The translations under genes were made by a program, and so were the position numbers. A DNA stretch of 64,000 bases, taken from Amycolatopsis kentuckyensis. Lineage in GTDB: Bacteria > Actinomycetota > Actinomycetes > Mycobacteriales > Pseudonocardiaceae. The stretch spans positions 29,253-93,252 of the forward strand of contig NZ_MUMI01000023.1 of the NCBI RefSeq assembly GCF_002155975.1, in the 5' to 3' direction. The notes beneath the pieces are model-generated. The model searched no databases, was not told where the DNA came from, and worked only from the letters and a program-made list of their open reading frames with translations. This document shows, one piece after another, positions 8,466 to 16,045 of the stretch (position 1 is the stretch's first letter; each line of letters opens with the position of its first letter).

Positions 8466-8939
8466 ATGTCCATTCTGGCCGAACGCGGACACGTTCGCCC
8501 GGCGACCCCGGTCCCGGCGCCCCTTCGTCCCGTGCGCGTCCTGCGCGGTCGCCGCGGCGAGGTGCACCGCCCGCCGACGCGCGCGCGGGTCGTGGCGGGC
8601 CGGCGCCCGGCCGGGGCACCGTGCGCGGCGCCGCGCCGGGTTTCGGTGCGGTGGCCCTGGCTCGCCGCACTCGCCGTCGCGAGCTGCCTCATGGTCACCG
8701 GATTGGGTCTTCTGGGGAGCGGGGCGTCCGGCGCCCCGGTGCCCGAGCGGACCGCGACGGTGTCCGTCGGCCAGGGCGACACGCTGGCTTCGCTGGCCGC
8801 GCGATTCGCGCCAGACAGTGAGCCTGGCGCGGTTGTCGCCCGGATCAAGGAACTGAATCGCCTGGACCAGGCCGTTCTCGTGCCCGGGCTGCCGCTCACG
8901 GTCCCGGTGGCGGACCCGGCCGCCGTCCCCGCACCCTGA
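8466..8939 (+). CDS. SOS-inducible LysM membrane protein, probable cell division suppressor (Rv2719c/DivS/YneA type)
   Basis: 157-residue single-pass membrane protein. It has a basic cytoplasmic N-terminus (1-62), one transmembrane segment (63-84) and an extracytoplasmic LysM domain (about 97-147: [17 protein letters not shown]...GLPLTVPV) that would bind peptidoglycan. The gene is divergent from lexA with an SOS box in front. The same arrangement is known for Rv2719c of M. tuberculosis, divS of Corynebacterium and yneA of Bacillus, which delay septation after DNA damage. Function here is inferred from that architecture and synteny. Start ATG 8466 has GAGGAGG at 8454-8460. Sequence is otherwise poorly conserved, as is usual for this group. 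Confidence 0.85.
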   Translation: MSILAERGHVRPATPVPAPLRPVRVLRGRRGEVHRPPTRARVVAGRRPAGAPCAAPRRVSVRWPWLAALAVASCLMVTGLGLLGSGASGAPVPERTATVSVGQGDTLASLAARFAPDSEPGAVVARIKELNRLDQAVLVPGLPLTVPVADPAAVPAP

Positions 8940-9027
8940 TCCGCGCGGGTCGTCAACCGCACTCACCCGGGCGAGGATCGCGCCCGGCGCGCCGCTTGCG
9001 CCCGCACCTCTCGAGTTCTACCCTTCG

Positions 9028-9061
9028 CCGCTATATGTAGTAGTTACACCGCTGTAGTTGG
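9028..9061 (+). promoter_or_regulatory. tandem NrdR-box-like sites upstream of nrdR-nrdJ
   Basis: Box 1 at 9028-9043 contains CTATATGTAG, close to the core of the NrdR box (acaCwAtATaTwGtgt). Box 2 at 9046-9061 is ACACCGCTGTAGTTGG, matching the outer bases and TAGT half. They are 18 bases apart, which is not the commonest spacing. A TAGACT hexamer at 9076-9081 could be the -10, placing the boxes across the -35 region. NrdR repression of its own operon is known in Streptomyces; the sites here are inferred. Confidence 0.5.
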
Positions 9062-9131
9062 TCCACAGGTTGGGGTAGACTGGACAGCAGTTGTCCACAG
9101 CTGGTCGGCTTTTACCCACCGGATGTCCACA
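9058..9131 (+). promoter_or_regulatory. cluster of DnaA-box-like sequences upstream of nrdR
   Basis: TTGTCCACA at 9091-9099 is identical to the DnaA box consensus of high-GC actinobacteria. ATGTCCACA at 9123-9131 and TGGTCCACA starting near 9060 match its last seven or eight bases. All three share GTCCACA in the same orientation within 75 bases. DnaA control of ribonucleotide reductase genes is known in other bacteria. There are too few boxes, and no neighbouring replication genes, for this to be an origin. Confidence 0.5.
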
Positions 9132-9216
9132 AAACGATCACCAGGTGCAGGGGTGCATGGTGGCCGCGGGGACGTCGACCGCGGGCAGCCGGCGAGGAGG
9201 GGAAGGTGATCGGCGG

Positions 9217-9711
9217 ATGAGGTGCCCGTTCTGCCGGCATGCGGACTCTCGGGTCGTCGACTCCCGAGAGGTGGATGAAGGCCAGGCGATCCGCAGGCGG
9301 CGCTCGTGCGCGTCGTGCGGACGGCGGTTCACGACGTCGGAGACGATGGTGCTCGCCGTCGTCAAGCGGTCCGGGGTCACCGAACAGTTCAGCCGGGACA
9401 AGGTGGTGAGCGGCGTCCGCCGCGCCTGCCAGGGCAGGCCGGTCGACGACGACGCGCTGCAGCAGCTCGCGCAGCGCGTGGAGGAGTCGATCCGCTCCGC
9501 CGGGCTGGCGGAGATCCCGAGTCACGAGGTCGGCCTGGCCATCCTGGGCCCGCTGCGTGAGCTCGACGGGGTCGCCTACCTCCGGTTCGCCAGTGTCTAC
9601 CGCTCCTTCTCCTCGGTCGAGGACTTCGAGAAGGAGATCGCCGACCTGCGTGAGGCCATGGCGGGTGCTGCTGCCGAGAAGGTCAGCGATCAGCGCGAAG
9701 ACGGCGACTGA
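9217..9711 (+). CDS. nrdR: transcriptional repressor NrdR
   Basis: 164-residue ATP/dATP-sensing repressor of ribonucleotide reductase genes. The N-terminal zinc ribbon has Cys3, Cys6, Cys31 and Cys34 (MRCPFC...CASCG). An ATP-cone domain follows (about 46-136). Start ATG 9217 is chosen because the conserved family N-terminus is MRCPFC and a purine-rich GGAAGGTGA lies upstream; a longer frame from 9091 has no conserved content. The gene is 30 bases ahead of nrdJ on the same strand, matching the nrdR-nrdJ operon of Streptomyces. It lies next to the LysM gene and lexA as in mycobacteria. Autoregulation via the upstream boxes is likely. Confidence 0.97.
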   Translation: MRCPFCRHADSRVVDSREVDEGQAIRRRRSCASCGRRFTTSETMVLAVVKRSGVTEQFSRDKVVSGVRRACQGRPVDDDALQQLAQRVEESIRSAGLAEIPSHEVGLAILGPLRELDGVAYLRFASVYRSFSSVEDFEKEIADLREAMAGAAAEKVSDQREDGD

Positions 9712-9741
9712 GCCGTCCCGCTGCGGGAGAGGGTTCAACCG

Positions 9742-12700
9742 ATGACGGAAACCGTGGGAACGGGGGCCCGCGCGGCCACCGGCAAGAAGGGCAAGGCCGC
9801 CGGCGGGCTGAGCGTGCAGCGCGTCTTCACGACCGAGGGGCAGCACCCGTACGACCAGGTGACCTGGGAACAGCGGGACGTCGTCATGACGAACTGGCGC
9901 GACGGCTCGGTCAACTTCGAGCAGCGCGGCGTCGAGTTCCCCGAGTTCTGGTCGGTCAACGCCACCAACATCGTCACGAGCAAGTACTTCCGCGGCGCCG
10001 TCGGCAGCCCGCAGCGCGAGCGCAGCCTCAAGCAGCTCATCGACCGCGTCGTGCAGACGTACGTCAAGGCCGCGCGCGACCACGGCTACTTCGCCACGCC
10101 GCAGGACCTCGAGATCTTCGAGCACGAACTCACCTGGATGCTGCTGCACCAGGTCTTCAGCTTCAACTCCCCGGTCTGGTTCAACGTCGGTACGCCGTCG
10201 AAGCAGCAGGTCAGCGCCTGCCAGCCGTACGACGCCCTGGTGAGCACTCCCGGTGGCGCCGTGCCGATCGGCCGCTTCGTCGAGCTGAACGCCGTGGGGG
10301 CCAAGGTCTACGACGCGCACGGGCTGACCAAGGTCGTCGCCACCAAGGCGAACGGGATCAAGGAAGTCCTGCGCGTCACGACGAAGTCGGGCCACGTCCT
10401 CGACGTCACGGCCGACCACCTGGTCTGGCGTGCGAGTGCGGGCGGCGGGAAGTTCGTGCCCGCCGGCGAGCTCCAGGTCGGAGACCAGCTCGAATGGCAC
10501 CGCCGCAGTGCTTTCGGCGAGGAAGAGATCCGGGACGCCGACATCGCCGAAGCCGCGCTGGCGGGCTGGTTGCAGTCGGACGGCTTCGTCGGCCAGTACG
10601 ACGGGACGAACCGCTCGCTGACCATCGAAGCGATGACGGTGAACGACGCCGAGCTGGCCTGGGTCCGTACGGCGCTCGACCGGGTCTTCCCGGGTGTCCA
10701 CCGCCACGAACGCGCCGTCGAAACCCAGGACGAGACCCTCGACTGCCGCCGAACCCGGCTCTACGGCAACGTCCTCGAGAACTTCGTCGAAGCCTGGGGC
10801 TTGCGTGCTCGCGGGGTCGAGATGGAGGTGCCGGAGCACCTGTACACGGCGCCGCTTCCGGTCGTGGCCGCGTACCTGCGGAGCATCTTCCAGGCCGAGG
10901 GCTATGTCTCCGCGCGGGAACGGTCCACTTTGGTCGCGCTGGACATGATCGGCGAAGACCTGGTCCGTGGTCTCCAGCAGCTGCTGGCCCGGTTCGGCAT
11001 CTTCGCTCGCGTGGGCCGGAAGAAGGAGAGCCGCCCGAACCGGCACGACCTCTGGGGCATCCGGATCCAGAACGCCGGCGACCGGCGGATCTTCGCGGAC
11101 GAGATCGGCTTCATCGATCCCGTGAAGACCGCGAAGCTGGAGGCTTCGTTCGAAAAGCCCGGCCTGGCCGCCCACGAGACGAAGCGGCTGGAGATCGCCG
11201 CGATCGAAAGCCGCGGCGAGCTGCCGGTCTACGACATCCAGACGGAATCCGGCGAGTACCTTTCCGGAAACCTCCGCGTCCACAACTGCTTCATCCTCGC
11301 CGTCGACGACACGATGGAGTCGATCCTCAACTGGTACCGCGAGGAGGGCCTGATCTTCAAGGGCGGCTCCGGCGCCGGGCTGAACCTCTCCCGCATCCGC
11401 TCCTCGAAGGAGCTGCTGACCTCCGGCGGCACCGCGTCCGGGCCGGTCTCGTTCATGCGCGGCGCCGACGCGTCCGCGGGCACCATCAAGTCCGGCGGTG
11501 CCACCCGGCGCGCGGCGAAGATGGTCGTCCTCGACGTCGACCACCCCGACATCGAAGAGTTCATCCAGACCAAGGCGCGCGAAGAGGAGAAGATCAAGGT
11601 CCTCCGCGACGCCGGGTTCGACATGGACCTCTCCGGCGCGGACATCTCCTCGGTGCAGTACCAGAACGCGAACAACTCGGTCCGCGTGTCCGACGAGTTC
11701 ATGCAGGCGGTCGAGAACGGCACCGACTTCGGCCTGCGCGCCCGGCTCACCGGCGAGGTCATCGACCGCACCGACGCGAAGAAGCTGTTCCGCACCATGG
11801 CGCAGGCCGCGTGGGAGTGCGCCGACCCCGGCATCCAGTACGACGGCACGATCAACGACTGGCACACCTGCCCGGAGTCGGGCCGGATCACCGCGTCGAA
11901 CCCGTGCAGCGAGTACATGCACCTCGACAACTCCAGCTGCAACCTGGCGTCGCTGAACCTGCTGAAGTTCGTCACGCCGGAGGGCACGTTCGACGCGCCG
12001 CTGTTCGCGCGCGCCGTCGAATTCATCATCACCGCGATGGACGTCTCGATCTGCTTCGCGGACTTCCCGACCGAGCCGATCGCGGACACCACGCGGAAGT
12101 TCCGGCAGCTCGGCATCGGCTACGCCAACCTCGGCGCGCTGCTGATGGCGCTCGGCCACGCGTACGACTCCGACGGCGGCCGCGCGCTCGCGGCGGCGAT
12201 CACGTCGCTGATGACGGGCGTGTCGTACCGGCGTTCGGCGGAGATGGCCCAGGTCGTCGGTGCGTACGAGGGCTACGCGCGCAACGCCGAAGCGCACCAG
12301 CGCGTGATGCGCAAGCACGCGGCGGCGAACGAGCTCGTCCGCACCTACCACTCGAACGACGCCGCGGTCCGCGCGCTGGCGACGGAGGAGTGGAAGAAGG
12401 GCATCGACATCGGCGCGAAGCACGGCTGGCGCAACGCGCAGGCGTCGGTGCTCGCTCCCACCGGCACCATCGGCTTCATGATGGACTGCGACACGACCGG
12501 GATCGAGCCGGACTTCTCGCTGGTGAAGTTCAAGAAGCTCGTCGGCGGCGGCTCGATGCAGATCGTCAACCAGACGGTGCCGCGCGCGCTGGAGGCGCTG
12601 GGCTACCCGGGCGAGCAGGTCGAGGCGATCGTCGAGTACGTGGCGCAGAACGGCCACGTCGTCGACGCGCCGGGGCTGCGTCCCGAGCACTACGAGGTGT

Positions 12701-13629
12701 TCGACTGCGCGGTCGGCGAGCGCTCGATCGCGCCGATGGGGCACGTCCGGATGATGGCCGCGGTGCAGCCGTTCCTGTCCGGCGCGATCTCGAAGACGGT
12801 CAACATGCCGGAGTCGGCGACGGTCGAAGAGGTCGAGGAGATCTACTTCCAGGGCTGGAAGCTCGGCCTGAAGGCCCTCGCGATCTACCGCGACAACTGC
12901 AAGGTCGGCCAGCCGCTGTCGACGGCGAAGAAGGAGACAGCGGCCGCGTCCGCCGAGCCCGAGAAGGTCGTCGAGTACCGCCCGGTGCGCAAGCGCCTGC
13001 CGAAGAAGCGCCCGAGCCAGACGGTGTCGTTCACGGTCGGCGGCGCGGAGGGCTACCTGACGGCGGGCTCGTACCCGGACGACGGCCTCGGCGAGATCTT
13101 CGTCAAGCTGGGCAAGCAGGGCTCGACGCTGGCCGGCGTGATGGACGCGTTCTCGATGTCGATCTCGGTCGGCCTCCAGCACGGCATCCCGCTCGAGTTC
13201 TACGTCTCGAAGTTCTCCAACCTGCGCTTCGAGCCGGCCGGCATGACGGACGACCCGGACATCCGCATCGCGACGAGCGTGATGGACTACCTGTTCCGCA
13301 GGCTGGCCCTGGACTACCTGCCGCACGACAAGCGCTCCCAGCTGGGCATCCTCTCGGCGGACGAGCGTTCGGCCGAAGTCGAGGCGACGTACGGCAACCC
13401 GGGCGTCGACCTGGAGGCGCTGCAGTCCACAGTGGACGCCTCCCCGGAGCCGCACGCGGACGAGCCGGAGCCCGCCCACCGCGAAGCCCAGACGACGACC
13501 GAGCTGATGGAGCTCCGTCTCGGCAAGGCGGCGGACGCCCCCCTCTGCATGACGTGCGGAACGAAGATGCGCCCGGCAGGCTCGTGCTACGCCTGTGAAG
13601 GCTGCGGCGCCACTTCGGGCTGCAGCTGA
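9742..13629 (+). CDS. nrdJ: vitamin B12-dependent ribonucleoside-diphosphate reductase (class II) with intein
   Basis: Reduces ribonucleotides to deoxyribonucleotides using adenosylcobalamin, in the presence or absence of oxygen. The 1295-residue precursor would give a 939-residue enzyme after removal of an intein at residues 160-515. Active-site residues are Asn720, the radical Cys722 and Glu724 in NPCSE. The redox partners are Cys516 (directly after the intein) and Cys733. The phosphate-binding motif APTGTIGFM is present. The C-terminus has a cysteine-rich tail (LCMTCGTKM...CYACEGCG) that relays reducing equivalents. ATG 9742 is preceded by GGGAGAGG. It is co-transcribed with nrdR. No cobalamin riboswitch was seen upstream. 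A strong hairpin terminates the operon. Confidence 0.97.
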   Translation: MTETVGTGARAATGKKGKAAGGLSVQRVFTTEGQHPYDQVTWEQRDVVMTNWRDGSVNFEQRGVEFPEFWSVNATNIVTSKYFRGAVGSPQRERSLKQLIDRVVQTYVKAARDHGYFATPQDLEIFEHELTWMLLHQVFSFNSPVWFNVGTPSKQQVSACQPYDALVSTPGGAVPIGRFVELNAVGAKVYDAHGLTKVVATKANGIKEVLRVTTKSGHVLDVTADHLVWRASAGGGKFVPAGELQVGDQLEWHRRSAFGEEEIRDADIAEAALAGWLQSDGFVGQYDGTNRSLTIEAMTVNDAELAWVRTALDRVFPGVHRHERAVETQDETLDCRRTRLYGNVLENFVEAWGLRARGVEMEVPEHLYTAPLPVVAAYLRSIFQAEGYVSARERSTLVALDMIGEDLVRGLQQLLARFGIFARVGRKKESRPNRHDLWGIRIQNAGDRRIFADEIGFIDPVKTAKLEASFEKPGLAAHETKRLEIAAIESRGELPVYDIQTESGEYLSGNLRVHNCFILAVDDTMESILNWYREEGLIFKGGSGAGLNLSRIRSSKELLTSGGTASGPVSFMRGADASAGTIKSGGATRRAAKMVVLDVDHPDIEEFIQTKAREEEKIKVLRDAGFDMDLSGADISSVQYQNANNSVRVSDEFMQAVENGTDFGLRARLTGEVIDRTDAKKLFRTMAQAAWECADPGIQYDGTINDWHTCPESGRITASNPCSEYMHLDNSSCNLASLNLLKFVTPEGTFDAPLFARAVEFIITAMDVSICFADFPTEPIADTTRKFRQLGIGYANLGALLMALGHAYDSDGGRALAAAITSLMTGVSYRRSAEMAQVVGAYEGYARNAEAHQRVMRKHAAANELVRTYHSNDAAVRALATEEWKKGIDIGAKHGWRNAQASVLAPTGTIGFMMDCDTTGIEPDFSLVKFKKLVGGGSMQIVNQTVPRALEALGYPGEQVEAIVEYVAQNGHVVDAPGLRPEHYEVFDCAVGERSIAPMGHVRMMAAVQPFLSGAISKTVNMPESATVEEVEEIYFQGWKLGLKALAIYRDNCKVGQPLSTAKKETAAASAEPEKVVEYRPVRKRLPKKRPSQTVSFTVGGAEGYLTAGSYPDDGLGEIFVKLGKQGSTLAGVMDAFSMSISVGLQHGIPLEFYVSKFSNLRFEPAGMTDDPDIRIATSVMDYLFRRLALDYLPHDKRSQLGILSADERSAEVEATYGNPGVDLEALQSTVDASPEPHADEPEPAHREAQTTTELMELRLGKAADAPLCMTCGTKMRPAGSCYACEGCGATSGCS
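10219..11286 (+). other. intein with LAGLIDADG homing endonuclease motifs inside NrdJ
   Basis: 356-residue in-frame insertion in NrdJ. It begins with Cys160 (block A, CQPYDALVSTPGG), carries the block B TxxH motif Thr223-His226 (VTADHLVW), and ends with His514-Asn515 before Cys516, so all three standard splicing steps have their nucleophiles. Two dodecapeptide motifs are present: LAGWLQSDGFVG (Asp280) and LRSIFQAEGYVS (Glu386 where Asp is usual). The insertion sits immediately before an active-site cysteine of the reductase. Splicing looks intact; endonuclease activity may be reduced by the Asp-to-Glu change and by divergence of both motifs. Confidence 0.93.
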
Positions 13630-13640
13630 CGGTTTCCGGC

Positions 13641-13668
13641 TGAGCCGGGCGGACGACCGCCCGGCTCA
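13641..13668. terminator. bidirectional hairpin terminator between nrdJ and the monooxygenase gene
   Basis: TGAGCCGGGCGG (13641-13652) and its exact reverse complement (13657-13668) flank a 4-base loop. It lies 11 bases after the nrdJ stop and 8 bases after the stop of the convergent gene, so it can end transcription from both sides. Confidence 0.82.
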
Positions 13669-13676
13669 ACCCCCGT

Positions 13677-15197
13677 TCAGCGCGCCAGAACCCGGTCCAC
13701 CACCCCGGCCAACTCGTCCGGCTGCCCTCGCCAGGCGATGAAGTGGTCCGGGCGCACCAGCACTCCGCCGCCGCCCGCGATCCCGGTGGTGTGCAGCCAG
13801 TCTTCGTCCTCGACGATGTGGATGTCGAAATCGTCCGTGGGCGGCCATTCGCCGCCGGGGCCGGTGAGCAGCGTCAGCCGAGCGCCGACCAGGTCCAATG
13901 TCGACAAATCGTCGGCCAGCCAGGCGTGGGGGAGCCGCGAACCCGGCGTCCCGTCGAGCACGAGGTCCTCGGTGGACGGGAGTTCGGGCCGCGCGCCGAG
14001 CACCGCCGCCGAGTCGTAGCGGTAGCCGAGGTGGACGACCGGGGCGTTGACCACCCCGGCCGCGGCGCGGGCGGCCGCCGCCGCGGGGCCCTGCTCCCAG
14101 TGCAGGCGTGGATCCTTCAGGCGCAGCAACGCCTGCTCGAGCGCCAGCGCCGCCACCGGACGGCGTTCGGCTTCGTAGGTGTCCAGCAGCGCCTCGCCCG
14201 CCGAGCCGTCGAGGACCGCGGCCAGTTTCCACGCCAGGTTGTGCGCGTCGGCGATGCCGGTGTTCGCGCCGAACGCGCCGAGCGGCGGGATCGCGTGCGC
14301 CGCGTCGCCGGCCAGGAAGACCCGGCCGGCGCGGAAGCGGTCGGCCAGCAGCCCGCGCACCCGCCACGGCAGCACGCTCAGCACCTCGACCGCCAGGTCC
14401 GGATCGCCCACCGCGGCCCGGACCAGCGCGGCGCAGCGCGCCGGCGGGAAGTCGCCGGGCGACTCGTCGCCGAGGTCGGTGTGGAAGATCCAGTCCTTCT
14501 CGGCGTCGACGGTCACCAGCATCCCGGGCGACTCCGGCGTGGTGATCGTGCAGTTCGCGAAGTGGTGGCCCTTCGTGTACGGCGTCAGGTCGGCGCGGAA
14601 GAGGATGTTGAGCAGCGGCTTCCCCAGCGCGCCGGGGCCGGTCGTGCCGATGCCGAGGGCCGCGCGCAGGGCGCTGCGGCCGCCGTCGGCCGCGATCAGG
14701 TAGTCCGCGCGGACCACCTGACGCCCGCCGGGCCCGTCGAGGACCGCGGTGACGCCGGCGCCGTCCTGCTCGGCCGACACGAGCGTGGTCGAGTAGGCGA
14801 CGGTGGCTCCGCGCTCCCGCGCGGCGCTCAGGAGCACCGAGTCGAGCCGGTCCTGCGGGCAGGTGCCGCGCAGCGCGCCCGGGCTGAGCTCGGAGGCGAC
14901 GACGTTCGGGCTGTTCGGGACCGCGGGCGGCGTGTCGGGCAGGTCCGCCGTGGTCAGGGTGACGGCGGAGATCTTGCCCAGCGTGGCCGCCCGCCGGACG
15001 GCGACCGCCTCGACGTCGCCGGCGATGCCGGCCTGGCGGAAGAACTCCATGGTGCGGAAGCCGAGCCCGGTGGCACGCGGGTGCGCGGACGGGCCGGGCT
15101 CGCGTTCGACGACGAGCGCCGGAACGCCGTGGTGGGCGAGGAAGAGCGCGGCGGACAGGCCGACGGTGCCGCCGCCGGCGATCAGGACTCTGGTCAT
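13677..15197 (-). CDS. FAD-dependent aromatic monooxygenase (PheA/TfdB family)
   Basis: 506-residue class A flavoprotein hydroxylase, using NAD(P)H and oxygen to hydroxylate an aromatic or polyketide-like substrate. The N-terminal GGGTVGLSAALFLAHHG (8-24) binds the ADP of FAD. The middle DG motif (LIAADGGRS) and the GDAAHAIPPLGAFGANTGIADAHN flavin-ribityl motif follow. A C-terminal thioredoxin-like domain (about 400-506) is present. ATG 15197 is preferred since the GxGxxG motif then begins at the usual distance and GGGGTGG precedes it. It is divergent from a TetR regulator with a palindromic operator between them, so it is probably induced by its substrate. The actual substrate is unknown; detoxification of antibiotics is one option. 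Confidence 0.9.
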   Translation of the reverse strand: MTRVLIAGGGTVGLSAALFLAHHGVPALVVEREPGPSAHPRATGLGFRTMEFFRQAGIAGDVEAVAVRRAATLGKISAVTLTTADLPDTPPAVPNSPNVVASELSPGALRGTCPQDRLDSVLLSAARERGATVAYSTTLVSAEQDGAGVTAVLDGPGGRQVVRADYLIAADGGRSALRAALGIGTTGPGALGKPLLNILFRADLTPYTKGHHFANCTITTPESPGMLVTVDAEKDWIFHTDLGDESPGDFPPARCAALVRAAVGDPDLAVEVLSVLPWRVRGLLADRFRAGRVFLAGDAAHAIPPLGAFGANTGIADAHNLAWKLAAVLDGSAGEALLDTYEAERRPVAALALEQALLRLKDPRLHWEQGPAAAAARAAAGVVNAPVVHLGYRYDSAAVLGARPELPSTEDLVLDGTPGSRLPHAWLADDLSTLDLVGARLTLLTGPGGEWPPTDDFDIHIVEDEDWLHTTGIAGGGGVLVRPDHFIAWRGQPDELAGVVDRVLAR

Positions 15198-15210
15198 GGC
15201 CACCCCAGTT

Positions 15211-15249
15211 GTGGATACGGTGTGCTCGGTACGGATACACCGTAGCCAC
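15211..15249. promoter_or_regulatory. inverted-repeat operator between monooxygenase and TetR genes
   Basis: GTGGATACGGTGT (15211-15223) and ACACCGTAGCCAC (15237-15249) are complementary at 12 of 13 positions around a 13-base centre. The site lies between the divergent starts, 14 bases from the monooxygenase ATG and 36 bases from the tetR ATG. This is the expected position for a TetR operator controlling both genes. Confidence 0.7.
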
Positions 15250-15285
15250 TGGGGTACGCTGTTCGCAACGGACCGGAGGAAGTGC

Positions 15286-15978
15286 ATGGCCGAAGAGCTG
15301 GTGTGGGCGAAGGAGCGGCGCAGCCCGCGGCGTCAGGCCCCGAGCGTCGAGCAGATCGTGCGGACGGCGATCGCGATCGCCGACGCCGAAGGGCTGCCCG
15401 CGGTCTCGATGCGCCGGGTCGCGACGGACCTCGGTTCGGGTACGGCGTCCCTCTACCGCTACGTCGCGAGCCGCGACGAGCTGCTGGACCTGATGATCGA
15501 CGAGGTCAAGGGCGCCGAGCACACCGAACTCACCGGCGACTGGCGCGCCGACCTGACCAGCGTCGCCCACCAGGTCCGGGCGACGCTGCTGCGGCATCCG
15601 TGGCTGGGCGAAGCGGTCCCCGGCCGCCCGGCGCTGGGCACGAACTCCCTGCGCCGTCACGAGGCCGCCCTCGCGGCGGCGGCGCCGTTGAGCGACGACA
15701 TCACCTTCGTGGCGGCGGCGGTGGACGTGGTGCTGGCGTACGTGTTCGGCACGGTGACGCAGGAACTGGCGGAGCTGCAGGCCCAGCACCGTTCGGGCAT
15801 GACGAAGGAGCAGTGGCAGGCGAGCGTGGGGCCGTACATCCGCGACGTGCTCGCGAGCGGCAAGTACCCGCAGTTCACCCGGCGGGTCGTCGAGGGGGAG
15901 GAGTGGAGCGCGGCGGAGGTCTTCGAGTTCGGGCTCGGCTGCGTCCTCGACGGCGTAGCGGCGCGGGCCCGGCGGTGA
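15286..15978 (+). CDS. TetR family regulator with TetR-type C-terminal domain
   Basis: 230-residue repressor. The N-terminal helix-turn-helix spans about residues 22-65 (IVRTAIAIADAEGLPAVSMRRVATDLGSGTASLYRYVASRDELLDLM). The extended C-terminal ligand-binding domain resembles the class of TetR itself. ATG 15286 has GGAGGA at 15275-15280. It is divergent from the flavin monooxygenase and most likely represses it until a substrate-like ligand binds. The ligand cannot be predicted. Confidence 0.9.
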   Translation: MAEELVWAKERRSPRRQAPSVEQIVRTAIAIADAEGLPAVSMRRVATDLGSGTASLYRYVASRDELLDLMIDEVKGAEHTELTGDWRADLTSVAHQVRATLLRHPWLGEAVPGRPALGTNSLRRHEAALAAAAPLSDDITFVAAAVDVVLAYVFGTVTQELAELQAQHRSGMTKEQWQASVGPYIRDVLASGKYPQFTRRVVEGEEWSAAEVFEFGLGCVLDGVAARARR

Positions 15979-16045
15979 ACACAAGCGTGTAACGCCGGCT
16001 CCCGGGTCAGCGATCTCACCCGATCGGTGCGGCGATGGGGTGGGC

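Noticed and set aside
8172..8966. Longer LexA protein with a 265-residue N-terminal extension
   Set aside because: The upstream part covers the SOS boxes and the divergent LysM gene, has no conserved sequence, and GTG 8171 has a good ribosome binding site.
9058..9131. Origin of replication
   Set aside because: Only three DnaA-box-like sequences and no dnaA, dnaN or AT-rich unwinding region.
8940..9216. Cobalamin riboswitch before nrdR-nrdJ
   Set aside because: No B12-box-like sequence or matching long stem was seen; the enzyme uses B12 but nrdRJ operons are usually controlled by NrdR.
9112..13479. A 1455-codon open frame antisense to nrdJ
   Set aside because: It is a shadow of the GC-rich third codon position of nrdJ; it has no conserved motif and its Arg/Val/Asp-rich composition is that of a reverse frame.
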